A stretch of 19,558 nt of DNA from CAYZJV01 sp964473245 (GTDB lineage: Bacteria > Spirochaetota > Spirochaetia > Sphaerochaetales > Sphaerochaetaceae), in assembly GCA_964473245.1 (NCBI GenBank), contig CAYYOL010000039.1:1-19558 (forward strand). The letters run 5' to 3'. Within the stretch, counting starts at the first letter, position 1; the number at the start of each line of letters is the position of its first letter. Made by a program: the position numbers and the translations under genes. Shown one piece after another: positions 13,787-19,558 of this stretch. The notes under the pieces were generated by a model. That model did no database searches, was not told the origin of the DNA, and worked only from the letters and a program-made list of their open reading frames with translations.

Positions 13787-15093
13787 CGGTCACAAATATC
13801 CTGTTTTCCCATCATGATCGTCAAGATGGTTCTGTCGGTCTGCTCCATACCCTCATGGCTGATCTGGGTCAGATACGAGAAACTCTGCAGGGCATCCTTG
13901 CCAACGATTCCCGATTCAGCATACGGAGAGATCCCCTTCAAGGCAAGCTTGCAACTCATCGTGGCAGCCTGCACCGAGGAGTATATCTTGAGTGCACAGG
14001 TTCCCTTCGCTCCATCGCAGATGATTCCTGTCATGTTCCCGACCATGTTGTTCACAGCACGATCCATTGCATCGACCGAACCTCCGTGCAGATACACCAG
14101 GCCACAGGCAGTTCCGATCGCCGCTGTGAATGCACCACAGAGCGCAGAGAGTCTCTCCTTCTTTGCCGTCAGGACAAGGGCTACCAGGTGGCTGACACAG
14201 AGCGCTCTGGTAAGATGATCCTGAGGCAACCCCAAAAATTGTGCGAGAACCAACAATGGTACCGATACCGTGATTCCCTGATTACCGCTCCCGCTATTGA
14301 TCACCACTGGCAGTGGGCACCCGGCCATACGTGCATCGGAGGCAGCAGCGGCGAGTGCTGCTCCCAGAGCATATGCATCGTCGACCGTTTCCGGTTCCGA
14401 AGGAAGGGACTCGCCCATGGTCTTGCCGACGGCGAGTCCATACTCATGCTCCATTGCATGGCGTGCTATGGCCATATTCGTTTCGGCTCCATTGAGCACG
14501 AAGTCGAAGTCTGCAACTTGGAGTTTTTGCACGACATGCACGATCTCAGCAAGCGAGAGATCGGCTAACTCATCGTTCGATATATGGTACTGATCGAGAT
14601 TCTCCTTCGGTATGGCCAACGGAAGGTCTAGCAGGGTCTCTTCGTTCTTCGATAAATGTGCGAATCGGTTATGTTCGCCACTGATCACCGCTTCAGCACT
14701 CCCTGTCTCACCTCGTGCAGTCACTCCTATGTACACAGGGGGAACATCCTCGACCAGTTGCAGTGCGATACTGTTCGCCTCAGCGTATGCCGTTGCCTGC
14801 GCCTTCTGTTCCGACGAGATCTCACTGAGAATGCCTAAGCCATGCTCGACCTTTCCCCCTGCTGCACCAAGAGCTACGGCAGCCTGAATTCCGTGCATGG
14901 AACAGTTCGGTAGCCCGACGCCCATTGCATTCTTCACCATATCGCGACTGGCACGAATCTCCATGCCGATCACCGGCTCGCCCAGCAACTCTCGAGCCTT
15001 GGCTCCCGCCAGTGCGGCAGCGGCCGGCTCGGTGCATCCCATCGCTATCATCAACTCCCTTTTCAGAAGCTGCAAAAAGTGTTGTCCATCCAT
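13783..15093 (-). CDS. cyuA: iron-sulfur L-cysteine desulfidase family protein (CyuA/UPF0597)
   Basis: This 436-residue protein belongs to the UPF0597/CyuA family, related to the alpha part of iron-sulfur serine dehydratases. The family enzyme converts L-cysteine to pyruvate, ammonia and sulfide. C20 in MGCTEPAA, and C319, C359 and C366 near the C-terminus, have the same 40 and 7 residue spacing as the cluster cysteines I recall for the archaeal desulfidase, so a [4Fe-4S] site is likely. NSGSGNQG is the other family motif. Serine or another amino acid is an alternative substrate. The start at 15093 has no ribosome site; an extended -10, TGATATACT, ends six bases before the ATG, so a leaderless message is possible. 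It lies 54 bases after manA and overlaps the exonuclease by four. Confidence 0.88.
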   Translation of the reverse strand: MDGQHFLQLLKRELMIAMGCTEPAAAALAGAKARELLGEPVIGMEIRASRDMVKNAMGVGLPNCSMHGIQAAVALGAAGGKVEHGLGILSEISSEQKAQATAYAEANSIALQLVEDVPPVYIGVTARGETGSAEAVISGEHNRFAHLSKNEETLLDLPLAIPKENLDQYHISNDELADLSLAEIVHVVQKLQVADFDFVLNGAETNMAIARHAMEHEYGLAVGKTMGESLPSEPETVDDAYALGAALAAAASDARMAGCPLPVVINSGSGNQGITVSVPLLVLAQFLGLPQDHLTRALCVSHLVALVLTAKKERLSALCGAFTAAIGTACGLVYLHGGSVDAMDRAVNNMVGNMTGIICDGAKGTCALKIYSSVQAATMSCKLALKGISPYAESGIVGKDALQSFSYLTQISHEGMEQTDRTILTIMMGKQDICDR

Positions 15094-15099
15094 GGATTC

Positions 15100-15108
15100 A
15101 GTATATCA
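15100..15108 (-). promoter_or_regulatory. extended -10 directly before cyuA (leaderless start?)
   Basis: TGATATACT on the minus strand ends six bases before the cyuA ATG. Standard spacing would place the transcription start on the A of ATG. No Shine-Dalgarno sequence is present. The same nine bases form the pirin promoter -10. Confidence 0.5.
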
Positions 15109-15147
15109 CAAAAGGGACAGGAAACTCCACGAGAAAGGGAAACTCGA

Positions 15148-16353
15148 CTACCCTGGCACCGTTGCCCTGAACAGTGTTCCATCCACGACAAGATGGTATT
15201 CGGCTACAGCTGCAGCGACCACGAGACACGATCCACTCTCAACCGTGTACGAAGTCTCCCCACAGGTGAGTGTTGCCGCTCCTTCAGTGCAGAACAACAG
15301 TTCAATCGTATCCCGTTGCTTCACGCAGAACTCTCCGGAATCGAATATGCCGAGGAGGAAATCATCGGTCGGGGCAAGGACGGTTATCCGATTCGCATCG
15401 TCGCGCACCTGCGGACAGAAATCTCCTGGGTGAGGCTTGAACGAGAGTGTCTTGAGCAGTTCTGGCACATTCACGAGTTTCCTGGTAAGTCCTGCTCGTA
15501 GGACGTTGTCGCTATTCGTCATGAGCTCGACTCCGTGACCTCGTACATAGGCATGAAGTGTCCTTGGTTCCAGGAACACGGCATCTCCTGGGCTCAAGTG
15601 CAAGACGTTGAGAAAGAATGGTGCGAGTGCTCCGGGGTCTTCGGGGTAGAGTTCAATGCACTCTCTAGCGATTCCTGCTGGCGTGAGCCAGCGGCCATCT
15701 TCCGTCTCATTGTCCATCTCGAGAGTCTCCAATCGCTTTCGATATTCACCGAGAACAGAGGCGAGCCTCTCCCGATCGAGGGTGTAGAGTGTCTTGAAGA
15801 ACTGTTCGATGAGTTCCGACTCGTTTACCGACTCTTCCGTGAGGAGAAACGGAAACAGTGTCTCCAGATGATTGGGAATCACCTGTCTGAGACATGCTAC
15901 CAGTGGCCCCGGGGCGAGAAAGCCGCACATGGCGGTTACCGGAGTCAGGGCATAGAGCACTTCGGCCTTCTGCCGCTCGTCCTTGTAGTTCCATTGGTCT
16001 CGGGGTAGATCGACATGCATGGTCACTTCATCCGAGAACCCCTGCCGGGCTTGCTGTGTGGTCGGATGTACCTGCAGCGAGAGTGGCTTTGCTATCGCAA
16101 GTACCTTGAGGAGAAAAGGCAAGTCGTTGCCGTGTACCGCAAGCTGCTCCTCTCCGAAGAACTGAGTAGCATGATCACGAAGAAAGTCTCCCAGTGGCGT
16201 ACCATCGGTAAGTGTGGACTCCCCTCCTGGATGGGTGCCAAACCACAACTCAGCCTGCGGTCTACCGTCTGGCATCTGGTGAAGGAGTGAGGGGATGAAG
16301 GTCGTATCCCCCCACTCATATGGTTGTACAACCGGAACAATAGTGACTATCAT
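15148..16353 (-). CDS. manA: mannose-6-phosphate isomerase, class I
   Basis: This zinc enzyme interconverts mannose-6-phosphate and fructose-6-phosphate, feeding mannose into glycolysis or supplying GDP-mannose. At 401 residues it has the type I layout. Zinc ligands are Q94 and H96 in LSLQVHP, E131 in the KAEVLYAL segment (KPEM in many relatives), and the histidine of LEPRTLHAYVRG. The catalytic arginine stretch NSDNVLRAGLTRK is present. The N-terminus with VVQPYEWG supports the ATG at 16353, and in-frame stops lie just upstream. No Shine-Dalgarno is visible; an extended -10-like TGATAGTAT ends six bases before the ATG. The gene begins 20 bases after the antiporter stop, so it may also be read from the upstream transcript. 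Confidence 0.94.
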   Translation of the reverse strand: MIVTIVPVVQPYEWGDTTFIPSLLHQMPDGRPQAELWFGTHPGGESTLTDGTPLGDFLRDHATQFFGEEQLAVHGNDLPFLLKVLAIAKPLSLQVHPTTQQARQGFSDEVTMHVDLPRDQWNYKDERQKAEVLYALTPVTAMCGFLAPGPLVACLRQVIPNHLETLFPFLLTEESVNESELIEQFFKTLYTLDRERLASVLGEYRKRLETLEMDNETEDGRWLTPAGIARECIELYPEDPGALAPFFLNVLHLSPGDAVFLEPRTLHAYVRGHGVELMTNSDNVLRAGLTRKLVNVPELLKTLSFKPHPGDFCPQVRDDANRITVLAPTDDFLLGIFDSGEFCVKQRDTIELLFCTEGAATLTCGETSYTVESGSCLVVAAAVAEYHLVVDGTLFRATVPG

Positions 16354-16359
16354 GCGGCC

Positions 16360-16368
16360 ATACTATCA
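16360..16368 (-). promoter_or_regulatory. extended -10-like element directly before manA
   Basis: TGATAGTAT on the minus strand ends six bases before the manA ATG, the same geometry as at cyuA. The -10 hexamer TAGTAT matches the consensus at four of six positions, so this site is weaker. It lies within the 20-base gap after the antiporter gene. Confidence 0.35.
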
Positions 16369-16373
16369 CGCTC

Positions 16374-17990
16374 TCACGCCTTCCGGTAGATGCGTGGGAG
16401 GAAAATCATACCGACAACGAACAGTATAAGGGCTCCAAGCCATGCGATCGCTGCATTGAGGAACAGTCCTCCGAGCAGAAAACCGACCATGGAACAGACT
16501 GCAACGAAGAGTGCGTAGGGCATCTGGGTTCCCACGTGCTCAAGGTGTGGACAGCTTGCTCCGGTCGAGGAGAGGATCGTCGTATCGGATATCGGTGATG
16601 AGTGGTCTCCGAAGACCGATCCACCGAGTACGGCACTGACACCCATGAACATGCCGTGAGCCATCCCTTCGACACCGAGTCCCCTTGCCTGAGCGAGTCC
16701 GGCTACTATGGGCATGGTGATCGGAATCATGATCGCGAAGGTTCCCCAGGATGTTCCGGTGGAGAATGCGATCAGTGCCGAAAGGGCGAAGACGATCACT
16801 GGAACGAGAGCCAACGGGAAACCTCCGGCTACGACGGCATCGCTGAGGAAGGATGCCAATCCGAGACCACCCTCTTCCGGTGAGGCCTTGATGATCGTTC
16901 CGATGCTCCATGCCAAGGTAAGAATGAGCAGTGCAGGAACCATGGAACCGATTCCCTCCTTCAGAGCCTCCGAGGCCTCTTTTATACTGAACAGTCTCCT
17001 GATGAAGTAGTAGATGAAGGTCACTGTCAGAGTAAAGATGACCGAATAGAAGAGTGCGTAGGAGGCATCGGTATCAGAGAACGCCTCACCGAGTGTCATA
17101 CTTCCCATAGCCTGTCCCATGCTGGTGACCGTTTCACCATCGATGGCTCCCATCCAGGTGGTAACCGGGAAGAAGACCACGGCGGAGACGATGAGCACCA
17201 CGATCGGCAGAATCATGTCGAGGGCAATGGCACGATCCTTTCCGGCGACCTCAGCAACTTCTCCTGGAGCATCGCCATAGGCTTCGTTGTAGAGGCTTCC
17301 TGTGGTCTCATGATACCGGTTCGATGCCGCCATGGGTCCGAAATCTCTGCTCGTGAGGATGATGGTGAGCACCATGATGATGGTCAACAGTGCATAGAGG
17401 TTGTAGGGAATCGATCGAATGAAGAATTCGAATTCGGTCATGCCCAGTCGGTCGAACCCCTCTGAACCTTTGACGATGGACATCACGGTGATGACCCAAC
17501 TCGAAACCGGAGCTATGATGCACACCGGTGCCGCTGTGGAGTCGAGTATGTAGGCGAGCTTGGCACGGGGAACCCCGTTCTTGTCGCTGATCGGGCGCAT
17601 GACGGTTCCCACTGCCAGGCTGTTGAAGTAGTCGTCAATGAAGATAAGCAGACCGAATACCCAGGTCATGAGCATGCTTGCCTTGCCAGTTCGGACCCGA
17701 GAGGCAGCCCAACGCCCGAAGGCTTTCGTTGCACCTGTCTTGGATAGAAGACCAACCAATCCTCCCAACAGGGCGCAGAAGAGGAATATCCTGATATTCC
17801 ATCCATCGTTCAGCGATCCTGCAACGACATCGGTGAGATTTACCAGTGCAGCGAATGGATTGCCTCCTGCAACGATGATCGTTCCCGAGAGGATCCCGAG
17901 GAAGAGCGAGATGACTACATCTTTCGTGATGAATGCCAGTGCAATAGTGAGTATCGGGGGTATGAGTCCCCATAAGCCAAAGTCTGTCAT
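16374..17990 (-). CDS. nhaC: Na+/H+ antiporter, NhaC family
   Basis: This inner-membrane transporter of 538 residues with about twelve helices belongs to the NhaC family, which exchanges sodium for protons; some relatives carry organic acids or amino acids. Family motifs are DDYFNSLAVGTVMRPISD, STAAPVCIIAPVSSW, the AFSTGTSWGTFAIMIPI loop, and GDHSSPISDTTILSSTGA near the end. I chose the ATG at 17990, with GGGAG eight bases upstream; a GTG 33 bases earlier would add a non-hydrophobic stretch encoded by a leader hairpin. It heads a minus-strand run with manA, cyuA and the exonuclease. Its promoter carries a 31-base inverted repeat. Whether it moves only cations, or a substrate linked to the downstream enzymes, cannot be told. 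Confidence 0.9.
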   Translation of the reverse strand: MTDFGLWGLIPPILTIALAFITKDVVISLFLGILSGTIIVAGGNPFAALVNLTDVVAGSLNDGWNIRIFLFCALLGGLVGLLSKTGATKAFGRWAASRVRTGKASMLMTWVFGLLIFIDDYFNSLAVGTVMRPISDKNGVPRAKLAYILDSTAAPVCIIAPVSSWVITVMSIVKGSEGFDRLGMTEFEFFIRSIPYNLYALLTIIMVLTIILTSRDFGPMAASNRYHETTGSLYNEAYGDAPGEVAEVAGKDRAIALDMILPIVVLIVSAVVFFPVTTWMGAIDGETVTSMGQAMGSMTLGEAFSDTDASYALFYSVIFTLTVTFIYYFIRRLFSIKEASEALKEGIGSMVPALLILTLAWSIGTIIKASPEEGGLGLASFLSDAVVAGGFPLALVPVIVFALSALIAFSTGTSWGTFAIMIPITMPIVAGLAQARGLGVEGMAHGMFMGVSAVLGGSVFGDHSSPISDTTILSSTGASCPHLEHVGTQMPYALFVAVCSMVGFLLGGLFLNAAIAWLGALILFVVGMIFLPRIYRKA

Positions 17991-18008
17991 GATACGTACT
18001 CCCTTTTT

Positions 18009-18071
18009 CGTGCCAGGCGGCACGGTGTGATTTCTAATCGGAGCATATCACACCTATTATGACAAACACAA
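18009..18071 (-). promoter_or_regulatory. nhaC promoter, operator-like repeat and leader hairpin
   Basis: On the minus strand TTGTGT (18071-18066), an 18-base spacer and the extended -10 TGATATGCT (18050-18042) form a promoter starting near 18035. The inverted repeat ATCACACC/GGTGTGAT (18047-18054 and 18024-18031, 15 bases apart) straddles the -10 and the start site. Since one arm lies upstream of the start it acts at DNA level. A six-pair hairpin, CGTGCC-N4-GGCACG (18009-18024), lies in the leader just before the ribosome site. Confidence 0.55.
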
Positions 18072-18146
18072 GAAAATTTTTACATAGTGTTTCAATAACA
18101 GTATATATAGTTATGATAATAACATGTTGGCCTTTTTGAAAGCCGT

Positions 18147-18171
18147 AAAAAAACCTCCCCCGAAGGGGAGG
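18147..18171 (-). terminator. rho-independent terminator after outer-membrane protein gene
   Basis: On the minus strand, CCTCCCC-TTCG-GGGGAGG is followed by seven T. This is a seven-pair GC stem with the stable TTCG loop. It ends transcription of the barrel-protein gene before the antiporter promoter. Confidence 0.95.
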
Positions 18172-18192
18172 TAGTATGTCAGGCGAGAAGAA

Positions 18193-19458
18193 TCATCTGC
18201 CATCGACACCCAAGTTGAACCGGATCGTAAGTGCATCGACCGGCTTGTCGCCAATCTCCACACCCTTCTCTCTCCAGTAGTATGAAGCATCCAGATGGAT
18301 GACCAGCAGATCCAATCCGACACCGATAGAGAGGGCGCCCCGGTTGATTCCGGCACGAACATCCACCATGGAGAAGAGCTTCACTTCAGCTCCTGCCCTC
18401 AGGTGATTCCAGTAGGCATTCTCATCGGTCTCCATAGCCTCGAACATCCCAACGACATCGACAAAGTCGAGTGCGAACGAGGGGCGAAGCAGTTTTCCGA
18501 ATCCGCCGAACTCAGGGACCCAACCGAGACCGACATCCAACGACCATGGTACGGTCACTTCGAACTCATCTGAAGTCGTTCCAGGATCTCCTTCATAGAC
18601 ATCGCTACCAAAGCCAACGGTGTCTCCCATCTCATTTATCCAGTCTCCAACCTTCTCATACTGGGTCATGGTGTACTTTCCGTTAAGATTCCGTGCGACG
18701 GTGGAAAATCGCAGACCAACAGGGAGGTTCACATTCACACCGACATCGAAGGGAATGGCATATCCTGCAGCAAGGGCGTATTCACCCATCACTTCCTGAG
18801 CGGGATCTCCGGCATCCTCCTCGGTGAACAGGGTGATCAGTCCCGGAGCACCAATCTTTTCCGTGTATGCCTTATAGGTAGGCCGAACGGTTGCTCCGAT
18901 ATCGACCGAAAGGGTATTCGGAATGAAATCGAGTCTGAATCCGAATCCGACCGATGCTCCCACATTGATTTCAGCAACGAGTTCAGTATCGGTTCCCTTG
19001 TCGTAGTTGTGCAACTGCTCCTGTATCTGCAGTCCGAGTCCAAAGCCACCACCGGTGAAGGAGGTTGCAATATCGGTTGTCAGAACATCGCCCTTGCCCC
19101 GGTTGAGTGTGGTGAGAAAATCGAGTGCTGCACTTGCAGGATCCAACTCTTCGCCATCGACTAGATCCTGGGGGATTCCGGTGTCGATTATCTTCTTCGG
19201 GTTGAAGATCGTGACCGAAACCGAAGGGAGGTTCAGACTGAACCGACGCGAACCGAGATTCGCCGGGTTCAAGAAGAACGCATCCGCTCCCGCAGCCGTT
19301 GCCAGACCAGCTCCACCCATGGCCTCTGTTCTGGCACTGATGGGGCTGAAGGTGATATCGGGATAGAAGAACTCTTCATCCTCGAAGAACGTTGTTGCAA
19401 ACAGGGAGGATGCAACAAGACCGACTATCAGTATACTTAGTATCAGTTTCTTTTTCAT
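18193..19458 (-). CDS. outer-membrane beta-barrel protein, FadL-like/UPF0164 type
   Basis: This 421-residue secreted protein has a signal peptide (1 to about 19, ending SSLFA). The N-terminal motif ARTEAMGGAGLATAAGADAFFLNPANLG is the hallmark of the PorV/OmpP1/FadL-like outer-membrane family. The rest alternates polar and hydrophobic residues with many glycines, as in beta strands (GGGFGLGLQIQEQ, SVDIGATVRP, LDVGLGWVP), and ends TIRFNLGVDGR. Treponemes carry several related proteins thought to take up hydrophobic compounds. The ATG at 19458 is chosen for its signal peptide and a GGAGG five bases upstream; an earlier frame opening would begin inside the preceding gene. It is followed by a strong terminator and preceded by another gene 13 bases away. 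The long motif here is cited in pieces: ARTEAMGGAG then FFLNPANLG. Confidence 0.82.
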   Translation of the reverse strand: MKKKLILSILIVGLVASSLFATTFFEDEEFFYPDITFSPISARTEAMGGAGLATAAGADAFFLNPANLGSRRFSLNLPSVSVTIFNPKKIIDTGIPQDLVDGEELDPASAALDFLTTLNRGKGDVLTTDIATSFTGGGFGLGLQIQEQLHNYDKGTDTELVAEINVGASVGFGFRLDFIPNTLSVDIGATVRPTYKAYTEKIGAPGLITLFTEEDAGDPAQEVMGEYALAAGYAIPFDVGVNVNLPVGLRFSTVARNLNGKYTMTQYEKVGDWINEMGDTVGFGSDVYEGDPGTTSDEFEVTVPWSLDVGLGWVPEFGGFGKLLRPSFALDFVDVVGMFEAMETDENAYWNHLRAGAEVKLFSMVDVRAGINRGALSIGVGLDLLVIHLDASYYWREKGVEIGDKPVDALTIRFNLGVDGR

Positions 19459-19471
19459 GGTATCCTCCTCC

Positions 19472-19558
19472 CTACTCTTCATCTTGATCATTCAAAAAGG
19501 AGGTGAGCAGGTCATTCACTGCATCATCCAGATCGACCATACCGGTAGGGGAGACCGC
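19472..19558 (-). CDS. 3' end of an unidentified gene (partial)
   Basis: The last 28 codons of a reading frame enter from beyond the window and stop at TAG (19474-19472), 13 bases before the barrel-protein start and just ahead of its ribosome site. The tail is acidic (VDLDDAVNDLLTS, then NDQDEE). The position and spacing suggest an operon with the barrel protein. The product cannot be identified from this piece. Confidence 0.6.
   Translation of the reverse strand, partial: AVSPTGMVDLDDAVNDLLTSFLNDQDEE

Noticed and set aside
18024..18054. CRP/FNR site at nhaC
   Set aside because: Half-sites are similar but the spacing between them is too wide for a standard CRP or FNR dimer.

Overview
The window looks like chromosomal DNA of an anaerobic or microaerophilic spirochaete (Spirochaeta/Sphaerochaeta-like). 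This is an inference from gene content. An outer-membrane barrel protein resembles the treponemal UPF0164/FadL-like group, a TRAP binding protein has a spirochaete-style post-signal segment, and oxygen defence is of the anaerobe type: superoxide reductase, ferritin and rubrerythrin, with no catalase or superoxide dismutase seen. There are no RNA genes, insertion sequences, CRISPR arrays or prophage genes. Most starts have a strong GGAGG site, and several promoters share an extended -10 of the form TGnTATACT.

Layout. (i) 1-2131: a pirin gene (-) diverges from a two-iron superoxide reductase gene (+) across a short region crowded with palindromes. The reductase gene converges on a ferritin gene (-) over a shared terminator. 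(ii) 2272-5207: an excellent promoter overlapped by two tandem operator-like repeats drives a MarR-type regulator and, one base later, an 827-residue sulfur-transfer fusion: CoA-disulfide reductase, rhodanese, TusA and DsrE2. (iii) 5330-12463: a radical-free, probably iron-sulfur aldo/keto reductase, a YesM/LytS-type histidine kinase, a YesN-type AraC response regulator, and a complete TRAP transporter (dctP, dctQ, dctM). This looks like a sense-import-metabolise unit for an unknown organic acid or sugar derivative. (iv) 12532-13074: rubrerythrin (-). (v) 13181-18071: a tightly packed minus-strand run of an NhaC-type antiporter, mannose-6-phosphate isomerase, an iron-sulfur cysteine desulfidase-like protein and a DnaQ-fold exonuclease. 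(vi) 18193-19558: an outer-membrane barrel protein preceded by the 3' end of another gene, running off the window edge.

The sequence contains two 100-N scaffold gaps. The one at 8758-8857 is flanked by identical 55-base ends. Collapsing them restores a single uninterrupted 501-residue response regulator, so that gap is almost certainly an assembly artefact. The one at 6106-6205 removes part of the iron-sulfur tail of the aldo/keto reductase and its true size is unknown.

How the parts fit: the left part handles superoxide, peroxide, iron and sulfane sulfur, apparently under several dedicated regulators. The cysteine desulfidase on the right would release sulfide, the kind of chemistry the fused sulfur-transfer enzyme could buffer. 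The most notable items are the fused sulfur-transfer enzyme with its regulator and tandem operator, the palindrome-dense pirin/superoxide reductase promoter region, the false gap, and two neighbouring genes (manA and the desulfidase) that look leaderless.
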